From contig CAZGZC010000001.1 of assembly GCA_964529685.1 (NCBI GenBank), forward strand, positions 248,001 through 312,000: a stretch of DNA of 64,000 nucleotides, in the 5' to 3' direction. The DNA comes from JALQUO01 sp964529685. Its GTDB lineage: Bacteria; Pseudomonadota; Alphaproteobacteria; Rickettsiales; Midichloriaceae. This document shows positions 8,925 to 17,433 of this stretch, piece after piece (the stretch's first letter is position 1; every line of letters begins with the position of its first letter). The notes under the pieces are model-generated. The model made no database searches. It was not told the origin of the DNA and saw only the letters and a list, made by a program, of their open reading frames with translations. A program made the translations under genes and the position numbers.

Positions 8925-9506
8925 ATGGAGAATAATACTATTAATGCCAGACACTTAGCACACTTACTTGAGAATATAGGTAAACCAGTTGTTCTTGTAG
9001 GTAGTGCTGGAAGCGGCAAAAGCACTGTTGGTCGCAGAGTTTCTAAGAAAGCAAAGCTTCAATTTTATGATAGTGATCATATGATAGAAGAAAGGGAGAA
9101 AATGTCTGTCGTTGAGATATATGAAAAGCATGGTCAAGAGTACTTTACTCAGAGAGAAAGAGAAGTAGTTCAGGAAGTACTAAGTACATATGGTATAGTT
9201 ATACTTTCAACTGGCAGTAATGCTTTTGTTGATGATTATTTACATAAATATATTAGAGATAATTCTATTACTATATGGCTTCACGCAAATGTAAGTGTTC
9301 TTGCAGAAAGAATCATGAGGAGAAATAGTAGGCCTGGTTTTACACAGGAAAATACGCAAGACATCTTGGAATCTGTTGTGGAGCAAGATTATCCTTTGTA
9401 TGCAGAGGCGAATATATCAATAGAAAGTCACGAGCACAATATATATAAAGTAGTTGACAATGTTATACTAAAACTGACACAATATTTAGAAGGAAATTTA
9501 ATGTAA
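8925..9506 (+). CDS. Shikimate kinase-like P-loop protein with altered substrate site
   Basis: The 193-residue protein has the shikimate kinase fold markers: Walker A GSAGSGKST (residues 26-34), FYDSDHMIEE (the conserved Asp after beta-2), and a C-terminal DYPLYAEANISIES equivalent to the family's R-x-P-L-Y-E-E-I-A-D. Three shikimate-binding elements are changed. The Arg after Phe in F-R-x-R-E is Thr (FTQRE), the GGG loop is TGS, and the Arg two before PLY is Asp. Phosphoryl transfer may persist with another substrate. No other aro gene is in the window. It is followed 12 bp later by the AsmA-like gene. The fold call is good; true AroK activity is doubtful. Confidence 0.7.
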   Translation: MENNTINARHLAHLLENIGKPVVLVGSAGSGKSTVGRRVSKKAKLQFYDSDHMIEEREKMSVVEIYEKHGQEYFTQREREVVQEVLSTYGIVILSTGSNAFVDDYLHKYIRDNSITIWLHANVSVLAERIMRRNSRPGFTQENTQDILESVVEQDYPLYAEANISIESHEHNIYKVVDNVILKLTQYLEGNLM

Positions 9507-9518
9507 ATATGAATTATT

Positions 9519-12158
9519 TTGAGATATTACTTTGTAGGCTTTATACTTTTTATAATATCCTTTGTCATAATATCAGACAAATTTGATTTAATAGATTCAC
9601 CTCAGCCACATAGGTCTTTAATAAAATCCATAGAAGATAAATTCAATATCAAAATTTCTGCAAATGGTAAGTCCTTCCTCAAGTTCTTACCAATGCCAAA
9701 GATAATAATATCAGATCTAAATATACTTTATGATGGACAAACAATATTTAAAGGGAATCATCTAACTTTAGATATTTCATTTTTATCACTTATTAAAACT
9801 TTCATAGGTAATGACAGCATACCTGATATTTCTATATTAGATTTTAAGGAAGGGTATATAAACTATGACTTATTACAGCAATACTTCTCAGATCATTCTA
9901 ATATTCAGAATGAATTATTTCCTCAAGATCTCATATTAAAGTTTACCAAATTAGAAACAAACTATGGCTCTAGGAAAGTAGATATTAATGATATTCAATT
10001 GAATTTTGTACATGGTAACAAAATAAATAGTTCTGGAGATATTATTGTTAATCAAGAGAAAATAAACTGCAATTTAGATGTTGCTCTTGGAGAATCTGGT
10101 TCTGATATAAAAGTTGTATTAGAACATCGTGCATTTAATCTTAATCTTAGTTTAGAAGAGTTTTCATACTCAGATCTTAAGCTAAAGAATGGTAAGATTG
10201 ATTTAAAAATTATTGATCTTAGACGTCACTTTAATGATCAAAAGTCGGAACTTGATAATGATTTTGGATTCTCTTCTACTATTAATTACAATCAAGAACA
10301 ACAAGAAATAACTCTTGAATCAACTACCTTTGAAGGTCAAGTTATCGCCAAACCCTCTCTAGAAGCGAAACTATATAAAGTATCAGATGATATTGTAGAG
10401 CTGCAACTAAAATTATCTGCAGATACATTATATCTAGATAGAATTAAAGATAATATCAGATTTAGTGAGTTGTCAATTAATGAGTTAATGCAATATATTC
10501 TTGATTTATCTTCTATGTCGGGAAATTCTAATTTTGATATTGATGTAGACATAAAAAAAATCAATATTGAGGAAAGTATAATCAGGAATTTTTATCTGTC
10601 GACATATACAGTCATGGGACGTACACTAATTGAAAAATTATATCTTAATTTGCCTGGTGAATCACAGTTTATATTATCTGGAACAATCTTTGGTAATGAA
10701 ATTAGAAAAAAACTGAACGGGTATGTAGAAATAAAATCAGATGATATGCATGAACTTGTTTCTTGGTATAAAGGAGCTAATTCTTATAATTTCAAGAAGA
10801 GCAAACAATTCTATTTATCAACTCCAATTTTAGCAATGCAAAATATTTTCAAAGCATCTGATCTTAACATTCGCATTGATGATGCACTTAGTAGTGCTAA
10901 TATAACTCTATATGATATACCATATAGCGCGCCTGTCAAAAGATTTTTTGTACAAAGTAAAAATTTAGATTTAGATGACATAGGTTTTACGACTGCTTTA
11001 GATATGCATATCAAGAAGCTTTATGAGGCAGATGATGATAAAAGTGGAGAAAAGTATTTTAAATTAACAACTGCAGATAGTTGGTTAAGGAATTTTAATA
11101 GACAAGTGAGTATTGATTTAACGGTGCATAATCTTAATTTCCGTAACAAGAGATTTGAAAAAGTTAATACAATAATAGAAACAAGTTCAAGTTTATTAAA
11201 TATTAAATCCCTATCATTTGAAGATGAAAAATTGAACGGTGTGCTTAAATTTAAGTTTAAGTTACCTGTTTTGAGACCTCAGATTATACTAAAAGCTGAC
11301 TTCAATTATGTTGATCTAAATTTTCTTTCTTCCCTTTTACCTTCTGAAAAATACCTAGGAAAATATGATCCATCAGATAATAGTATCAATTTCTATTCTG
11401 CAAATAGTTATGATGGGAGGTTTGATGTTAATATCGGGCAACTGAAAATTAATAATGAAACAATGTTTGATAAATTTAGCACAAATGGAACATTGAAACT
11501 TGGATATCTTTCAGTCAATGACATGAATTTCAATGTATGGAATGGTGATGTTAAATCAAATTTCGGAATATTTATTTCAACAAATAAACCAACTTTTAAT
11601 CTTAGTTTCAATGCTTACAGTATAAATCCTCATCTTCCTATGAAGTATATTACATCTCTTGATAAAATGCAGGGATACATGAGTATTGCTGGTATACTCA
11701 AAGGAAACTTAAGAGAATGGGGTAACAACGAATTATATGGGAAAGCTCAATTTGCAGGCGCATTAATATCATTAGATGGATTTAATCTTAATCAAATTGT
11801 TCAAATCACTGATGGCGATTATACTAAAGAAAGTAAGCTTCAGGCAATTGATTATTACTCTCAGTATGGGCAATCAGTTTTTGATACAATGACTGGTGGT
11901 ATATCTATAGTAAATGGATTAGTGAAGATAGAAAATATGGAACTTAAAACTAAAAGAATCTCTGGAGCCGCATCTGTAAATTATGATTTAACTTCTAAAG
12001 ATATGAGTAGTATGGGAGCTTTTGCTTTCATACCAATAAATTCGACTAAAACAATAATAATTACAACTAAGTCTTCTGGTAAACTTCCTGTATTCAAAGA
12101 AAATATAGTAGATATATCAAAAGTTAAAGAATTTATAAAAAAACCATCAAACAACTAA
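9519..12158 (+). CDS. AsmA-like/DUF3971-type envelope protein
   Basis: The 879-residue protein starts with one hydrophobic helix (YFVGFILFIISFVII) and continues as long beta-rich segments with repeated short amphipathic strands. This is the pattern of AsmA/TamB-superfamily proteins, thought to bridge the periplasm and move phospholipids. The C-terminal part (KLGYLSVNDMNFNVWNGDVK; GILKGNLREWG; AGALISLDGFNL) resembles the AsmA C-terminal domain. The start is a TTG; the frame has no ATG upstream before a stop, and AAGGAAATTT lies ahead of it as a possible ribosome site. The nearby ATG at 9509 is out of frame. The precise subfamily is uncertain. Confidence 0.7.
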   Translation: MRYYFVGFILFIISFVIISDKFDLIDSPQPHRSLIKSIEDKFNIKISANGKSFLKFLPMPKIIISDLNILYDGQTIFKGNHLTLDISFLSLIKTFIGNDSIPDISILDFKEGYINYDLLQQYFSDHSNIQNELFPQDLILKFTKLETNYGSRKVDINDIQLNFVHGNKINSSGDIIVNQEKINCNLDVALGESGSDIKVVLEHRAFNLNLSLEEFSYSDLKLKNGKIDLKIIDLRRHFNDQKSELDNDFGFSSTINYNQEQQEITLESTTFEGQVIAKPSLEAKLYKVSDDIVELQLKLSADTLYLDRIKDNIRFSELSINELMQYILDLSSMSGNSNFDIDVDIKKINIEESIIRNFYLSTYTVMGRTLIEKLYLNLPGESQFILSGTIFGNEIRKKLNGYVEIKSDDMHELVSWYKGANSYNFKKSKQFYLSTPILAMQNIFKASDLNIRIDDALSSANITLYDIPYSAPVKRFFVQSKNLDLDDIGFTTALDMHIKKLYEADDDKSGEKYFKLTTADSWLRNFNRQVSIDLTVHNLNFRNKRFEKVNTIIETSSSLLNIKSLSFEDEKLNGVLKFKFKLPVLRPQIILKADFNYVDLNFLSSLLPSEKYLGKYDPSDNSINFYSANSYDGRFDVNIGQLKINNETMFDKFSTNGTLKLGYLSVNDMNFNVWNGDVKSNFGIFISTNKPTFNLSFNAYSINPHLPMKYITSLDKMQGYMSIAGILKGNLREWGNNELYGKAQFAGALISLDGFNLNQIVQITDGDYTKESKLQAIDYYSQYGQSVFDTMTGGISIVNGLVKIENMELKTKRISGAASVNYDLTSKDMSSMGAFAFIPINSTKTIIITTKSSGKLPVFKENIVDISKVKEFIKKPSNN

Positions 12159-12203
12159 AATTAATGATATAATTAAACAATTAAACTTTTAAAGAAAATA
12201 AAA

Positions 12204-12707
12204 ATGTCAAAAAATCAACATCTAGCTATTAAGACTAAGTACGGAGAAACAATTATAGAACTTTATCAACAAAAAGCACCAGAACACGTTCAAAGAATCA
12301 TGGAATTAGCAGAAGAAAAGTTTTATAATGGATTAAAATTTCATAGAGTAATTGATGGATTTATGGTACAAGCTGGCTGTCCTTATGGCACTGGTACTGG
12401 TGGTAGTAATAAACCTAATTTAAAAGCTGAATTCAACGATATTAAACATGTTGAAGGTGTTATATCAATGGCTCGCTCTAACCATCCAGATAGCGCTAAT
12501 AGTCAGTTCTTTATAATGCTTGGTACTAGCCATCACCTTGATGGACAATATACTGCCTTTGGTAAAGTTATTTCTGGAATGAATTATATAGATAAAATTA
12601 GAAAGGGTGATAGTTACAATAATGGTATGGTAAAAAATCCTGATGTAATTGAAGAAATGTATATCTGTGACTCTCTAGGAAATAAGCTAGAAATAGCTGA
12701 TGTATAA
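12204..12707 (+). CDS. Peptidyl-prolyl cis-trans isomerase, cyclophilin type
   Basis: This 167-residue protein is a single cyclophilin domain with no signal peptide, so it is probably cytoplasmic (PpiB-like). Diagnostic segments are KFHRVIDGFMVQAGCPYGTGTGG (FHRVI...QGGD equivalent), GVISMARSNHPDSANSQFFI (catalytic Q-F-F), and LDGQYTAFGKVISGM. The typical QGGD Gly-Gly-Asp is replaced by AGCPYGTG, which is common in the bacterial PpiB group. It catalyses X-Pro isomerisation in protein folding. It lies 45 bp after the AsmA-like gene. Confidence 0.93.
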   Translation: MSKNQHLAIKTKYGETIIELYQQKAPEHVQRIMELAEEKFYNGLKFHRVIDGFMVQAGCPYGTGTGGSNKPNLKAEFNDIKHVEGVISMARSNHPDSANSQFFIMLGTSHHLDGQYTAFGKVISGMNYIDKIRKGDSYNNGMVKNPDVIEEMYICDSLGNKLEIADV

Positions 12708-12877
12708 AAAATTATTGCTTTTTACATAAAAATCCATCTTATATTGCAACAAACCTGCAATCTTTCTTTACTTCTGCTACAAATCAATCTCAGGATAATC
12801 AACTAACTATGAGTCTTGTAAGATGAAAAGCTTATTTTATGATATTATGTAGTTTTTTAATTTAAACGACTTATTTT

Positions 12878-13972
12878 ATGGGATTCAGTTGTGGTTTAGT
12901 TGGACTACCGAACGTAGGAAAATCAACTCTTTTCAATGCATTAACAAGCAGTAGTAAGGCAGAATCTGCAAATTATCCATTTTGTACTATAGATCCTAAT
13001 TTTGGTAGTGTTGCTGTACCAGACAAAAGATTAGATATCTTGGCTAAGATCACTCAATCAGATAAGATTCTATCAAATAGAATGGAGTTTGTTGATATTG
13101 CAGGCTTAATAGAAGGTGCTAGTCAAGGTGAGGGCCTAGGAAATCAATTTTTAGGACATATAATGGCAGTTGATGTTATCGCTTATGTTCTGCGCTGCTT
13201 CGATGATGATGATATTATCCATGTAAGAAATAAAATTGATCCCTTAGCAGACGCACAGATACTAGAACTAGAGCTAATATTAGCTGACATGCAGAGTTTA
13301 CAGAAGCGTATTACAGCAATAGAGAAAAAGGCTCGTCAAAATAAAGAGTTACAAGCACAAATGGAGTTTATGCAGGTCGTTCTCAAGACATTAGAAGCTG
13401 GCATGCCAGCTACCGCTTGCATGACAAAAGATAATGAAGTCGAAATAAAGAAACTGCAGCTTTTAACAGGCAAACCACACTTCTTCGTATGTAATGTAAA
13501 GGAAAAAGATATCTTAACTGGGAATGATTATACAAAGATTGTAAAAGAGTTTGCAGATAAGAATCATAAAGAAGCAATCATCATTTCAGCTAAGGTTGAG
13601 TCAGAAATAGCTTCTATGGAAGATACAGCTGAGAAGGAAGAATGCTTGTCAATGCTAGGTATGACTGAGACTGGACTAGATTATATTATAAGATGTGGCT
13701 ATAAATTGCTCAATTTGATAACCTTTTTCACTGTCGGACCAAAGGAAGCTAGAGCTTGGAATGTCAGAAATGGAGCTTTTGCACCTGAAGCTGCTGGTAA
13801 AATTCACTCTGATTTTGAGAGAGGATTCATCTGTGCAGACGTCATTAGTTTTGATAATTATAAAACTTATAGTGGTTGGATCAAAGCTAGAGAGCATGGA
13901 AAGGTTGAAGTACAAGGTAAGCTGTATTTAATGAAAGAAGGGGATGTAGTACTTTTTAAATTTAATGTTTAA
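12878..13972 (+). CDS. ychF: Redox-responsive ribosome-binding ATPase YchF (Obg family)
   Basis: The 364 residues match YchF/OLA1. The G1 loop is GLPNVGKST and G3 is DIAGLIEGASQGEGLGNQFL. The G4-equivalent CNVKEKD, not NKxD, explains its ATP rather than GTP preference. A coiled-coil helical hairpin lies at about 130-200, and a C-terminal TGS-like domain (LLNLITFFTVGPKEARAWNV; HSDFERGFICADVI) completes it. YchF binds ribosomes and responds to oxidative stress. The gene is solitary. Confidence 0.96.
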   Translation: MGFSCGLVGLPNVGKSTLFNALTSSSKAESANYPFCTIDPNFGSVAVPDKRLDILAKITQSDKILSNRMEFVDIAGLIEGASQGEGLGNQFLGHIMAVDVIAYVLRCFDDDDIIHVRNKIDPLADAQILELELILADMQSLQKRITAIEKKARQNKELQAQMEFMQVVLKTLEAGMPATACMTKDNEVEIKKLQLLTGKPHFFVCNVKEKDILTGNDYTKIVKEFADKNHKEAIIISAKVESEIASMEDTAEKEECLSMLGMTETGLDYIIRCGYKLLNLITFFTVGPKEARAWNVRNGAFAPEAAGKIHSDFERGFICADVISFDNYKTYSGWIKAREHGKVEVQGKLYLMKEGDVVLFKFNV

Positions 13973-14199
13973 TCTGAATTAAATCTATTTTCTCATTTGA
14001 TTTTAACTATTGCTCATCAGTTGTGGCAGCAACTAATCTTTGTTATTAATGTAATAACTCAACTCCAAGTTTAATTATCTCTATTATTTTATTCGACAAT
14101 TAATCTATCTTGAACCAATCAATTGGCTATGTTTCTCTGACTCAGCATTGATTAAGTAATCATTTGTCATTAAATTGTAATTTATTCAAGTAGAATGGA

Positions 14200-16503
14200 T
14201 CAAGATTTAATCTTTGAATTATTAACTAAAAATTCTACTTCTGTACTTGTAAGTTGATCTTTTACCTTCTCGATTGTAAGTTGATTATGTAATTTCAGCC
14301 AGCTTATCTCATCTTCACTTAGTAGTTTAAAGTCTATCAATGATGTCTCAATTGGCACCATTGTTAGTAGTTCAAATTGCAAAAATCCTTCGAATTTAGC
14401 TGACTTTTTCACTATATATAAGTTCTCAATTCTCATTCCGAAGCTTCCTTCTTTATAGTAACCTGGCTCAATTGATAAAATCATATTCTCTTCTAATGAA
14501 ATATTATTTCTACCAGAGATTGCATGCAATCCTTCGTGTACTGATAAGAAATGTCCTACTCCATGTCCAGTTCCATGTCCATAACTTAATCCATTCTGCC
14601 ACAGATCATACCTAGCAAGTGAGTCTAGCTGTCCGCCAGTGGTATTAGGAGGAAATATTGCTCTCGCCAGGTTTATATGTCCCTTGAGAACTAATGTATA
14701 AGCCTTTTTATGTTCATATTTATTGACACCAAATATCTTACCTATATCAAAAATCCTAGTTATATCTGTTGTACCAGCAGTTGTATATTGCCCTCCAGAG
14801 TCTAATAAATAAATGTAATCACAGCCTTGAGATGGTATCGTTTTGGATGAATTTTTTTTTGGATTGTAATGTACAATAGCGCCGTTAGATCCATAAGCTG
14901 AAATTGTTGAAAAGCTCTCATATAGAAAGAATTTATTCATCTTCCTAAATTGATTTAGCTTTTCTGCAGCTGACATTTCTGTAATTTGATCACCTGATTT
15001 GAGAGAAAAATATAGCCAGAACCAAAACCTGCAGATTGCAATCCCATCATATAGATGAGCTAGCTTTATTCCTTCTAACTCAGATTGATTTTTAATTGCC
15101 CTCATTTTTACAGTTGGATCAGCAATATCTAAGATATTTGTTAGATTTTGAGACAACCATACAGAGGATTTATTTTTATCAAATGCAAAAATCCTATGCT
15201 TGTTATCTAAAATAAATCTCTTAAATTCATCTAGCGATTTATGATTTATATGAAAATCTTTTATCACTAAGTTATTGTTAAGATTATAATTATCTATCTG
15301 AGTAATAGTCCTATCATCATTTAATATATTGAGACTAGATATATTGGCAAAAAGAATAATTTCATTTCGACTTACAACTGCATATGAAAGAACAGATGTA
15401 TTATATACAATATCATTACCCCTAATATTTAATAGCCAAGAAATTGATTCTGGTGAGGTAAGAATAAGGAAATCACATCTTTCTGGTAAAAAATTTATAA
15501 CTCTCTTAATTTTTTCATTAGATGACTCTCCAGCAATTTTGTCAGATAGAATTACTATATTGGAATTAACACCACTTTTATAATAACCACTGGATAAGTT
15601 ATTCTTTACCATATAAGCCATCTCATAATTACATCCAGATGGTTTTATAGTGAAAAGCTCAGTAAATCCGGATTTTTGATAGAAATTATATGTTTTGATG
15701 TAATTCTCATCTCCTTCATTTAATGACACAGTTTCAACTGTAAGTGTTTTTATACCATTTTTAATTACAAGATTTTCTATGTAATTTATCAGCTTTGTAC
15801 CAATTTTAATACCTTGCATATCTGGCAATATTCCTAGCAAATAGATATTTGCATTAGCTTTATAGTTATACTCAATAGATATCATCCCGCAGTATTTATC
15901 ATCAATTTTAGCTGCAAAATTTTTTCTGTCTCTAACCCCATTAATGTACATCTCATTTACCTGTTGAATGCTAAAGTACTGTGGTAGAGCATCAATAATT
16001 TTTTTACAGAGAACTGAGGCATCATCATTAGAAATTTCAACTATTTTTACTTCATTATCAACTACCAATAGATCTACTAGATTTTCATCAATAGACTGCA
16101 GTTTAAAGTTGTATTCTTTTCCCAATTTTTCATAATACTCAACTTCATCTCCAGTGAGAATCATTGGATCGTAGCCAATTATACCTCCTTCACATATCTT
16201 CATCCAACTGCAGTTATCTTTTTTATACATATCTAAAGTTGTATAATGCTCAGATAACTCAACTTTTGCTTGAGCCAAGTACCTACTATCAGTATATAAA
16301 ATTAGGCTTTTAATTGTAATAATAAGAATTCCATTAGATCCTGAAAATCCAGTAATATATTCTAACCTTCTTTTATGTGATGGTGAATATTCATTCTGCC
16401 ATTCATCTGTAGATGGAATTATGTAACCATCAAGACTATATTGTTGAAGTAAATCTCGTAATAGTTGTATTTTATCCATATTACTCTTTGTTATATTTTG
16501 CAT
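14200..16503 (-). CDS. Xaa-Pro aminopeptidase (M24B) with inserted GNAT domain
   Basis: The 767-residue protein is longer than usual aminopeptidase P (about 560-610). Residues 1-146 are the first creatinase-like domain (STDEWQNEYSPSHKRRLEYI, GFSGSNG). Residues about 314-460 are the second (ILTSPESISWLLNIRG). The C-terminal metallopeptidase has both metal Asp residues (LLDSGGQY, GTTDITR), the His in GHGTGHGVGHFLSVHEG, and two Glu (LSIEPGYY, GMRIENLY). Between the two N-terminal domains, replacing the usual W-x-D-R-P linker, lies a GNAT-like segment (about 151-303). The enzyme removes N-terminal residues before proline; what the GNAT part acetylates is unknown. It lies 89 bp downstream of map on the same strand. 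Confidence 0.9.
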   Translation of the reverse strand: MQNITKSNMDKIQLLRDLLQQYSLDGYIIPSTDEWQNEYSPSHKRRLEYITGFSGSNGILIITIKSLILYTDSRYLAQAKVELSEHYTTLDMYKKDNCSWMKICEGGIIGYDPMILTGDEVEYYEKLGKEYNFKLQSIDENLVDLLVVDNEVKIVEISNDDASVLCKKIIDALPQYFSIQQVNEMYINGVRDRKNFAAKIDDKYCGMISIEYNYKANANIYLLGILPDMQGIKIGTKLINYIENLVIKNGIKTLTVETVSLNEGDENYIKTYNFYQKSGFTELFTIKPSGCNYEMAYMVKNNLSSGYYKSGVNSNIVILSDKIAGESSNEKIKRVINFLPERCDFLILTSPESISWLLNIRGNDIVYNTSVLSYAVVSRNEIILFANISSLNILNDDRTITQIDNYNLNNNLVIKDFHINHKSLDEFKRFILDNKHRIFAFDKNKSSVWLSQNLTNILDIADPTVKMRAIKNQSELEGIKLAHLYDGIAICRFWFWLYFSLKSGDQITEMSAAEKLNQFRKMNKFFLYESFSTISAYGSNGAIVHYNPKKNSSKTIPSQGCDYIYLLDSGGQYTTAGTTDITRIFDIGKIFGVNKYEHKKAYTLVLKGHINLARAIFPPNTTGGQLDSLARYDLWQNGLSYGHGTGHGVGHFLSVHEGLHAISGRNNISLEENMILSIEPGYYKEGSFGMRIENLYIVKKSAKFEGFLQFELLTMVPIETSLIDFKLLSEDEISWLKLHNQLTIEKVKDQLTSTEVEFLVNNSKIKS
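15595..16053 (-). other. GNAT acetyltransferase-like insert in the aminopeptidase
   Basis: Residues about 151-303 of the aminopeptidase show GNAT order: a beta-strand with DKYCGMISIEYN, then YLLGILPDMQGIKIGTKLIN (motif A, acetyl-CoA loop), TLTVETVSLNEG, and NFYQKSGFTE (motif B). In the Q-x-x-G-x-G loop the first Gly is Lys (QGIKIG) while the last is kept. The insert is continuous in frame, with no stop or frameshift on either side. Confidence 0.8.
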
Positions 16504-16592
16504 GTTATAGTTCTCTCATATAATATGTCATAAGTTGTAACTATCAATTAATAAGGAATATAAATTACATATGATACATCTTAGAGTTCTGC

Positions 16593-17357
16593 TTAACATT
16601 TAGTAAAAATTTCAAATCCATTTGATGTAACTCCAATTGTATGTTCAAATTGTGCTGAGAGAGATCTATCACGTGTTACAACTGTCCAACCATCTTTCAT
16701 GAGCAAAGTATGATATTTACCAGCATTTATCATTGGTTCTATAGTGAAAAACATACCCTCTTCTATTTTTAACTCAAATGTTGGATCATAGTAGTGCAGA
16801 ATATTTGGTGCGCAATGAAAAGTTTTACCTATTCCATGTCCACAGTAGTCCTGCACAACTGAATAACCATGCTTATGAGCATTCTCTTGAATAACTTTAC
16901 CTATCTGATTAAACTTTACTCCTGGCTTTACTTGTTCAATACCAAACATCATACAGTCGTAAGTTACTTCTACTAACTTAGAGGCCTTAATTGGGATTTT
17001 ATTACCCACTAAAAACATTTTACTTGTATCACCATGCCATCCGTCAACTATAACGGTTACATCTATATTGAGAATATCTCCATTAAGTAACACTTTATCG
17101 TTTGGGATCCCATGGCAGATAACGTGGTTTACTGAGGTACAGATCGATTTAGGAAATCCTCGGTAGTTAAGTGGTGCAGGTATAGCCCCCTTATCAATGA
17201 TCATTTGATGAGCGATACTATTTAAATAGTCTGTAGTGATCCCTGGCTTTACATATTCTTCAATTTCAACGAGAATTTTAGCTGCAAACTGACCTGCTTT
17301 TCTCATACCTAGAAAGTCTGAATCGTTATGAATTATTATCTCTGTATCTTTAGTCAT
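16593..17357 (-). CDS. map: Methionine aminopeptidase, type I
   Basis: MAP removes the initiator methionine from nascent proteins after deformylation. The 254 residues have the M24A pattern: NHVICHGIPND (substrate His), LNIDVTVIVDGWHGDTSKMF (two metal Asp), DYCGHGIGKTFH (metal His), FFTIEPMIN (metal Glu), and QFEHTIGVT (metal Glu). Length fits the proteobacterial form without an N-terminal zinc extension. It is the upstream gene of a pair with the GNAT-containing aminopeptidase P, both cleaving near N-termini. Confidence 0.97.
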   Translation of the reverse strand: MTKDTEIIIHNDSDFLGMRKAGQFAAKILVEIEEYVKPGITTDYLNSIAHQMIIDKGAIPAPLNYRGFPKSICTSVNHVICHGIPNDKVLLNGDILNIDVTVIVDGWHGDTSKMFLVGNKIPIKASKLVEVTYDCMMFGIEQVKPGVKFNQIGKVIQENAHKHGYSVVQDYCGHGIGKTFHCAPNILHYYDPTFELKIEEGMFFTIEPMINAGKYHTLLMKDGWTVVTRDRSLSAQFEHTIGVTSNGFEIFTKC

Positions 17358-17433
17358 TTTGTATATCTTTCGAAAAACTGTTAAATAAAAGTATTATACT
17401 ATATATAAGACTCTAATAGCAATTTTTTAAAAT

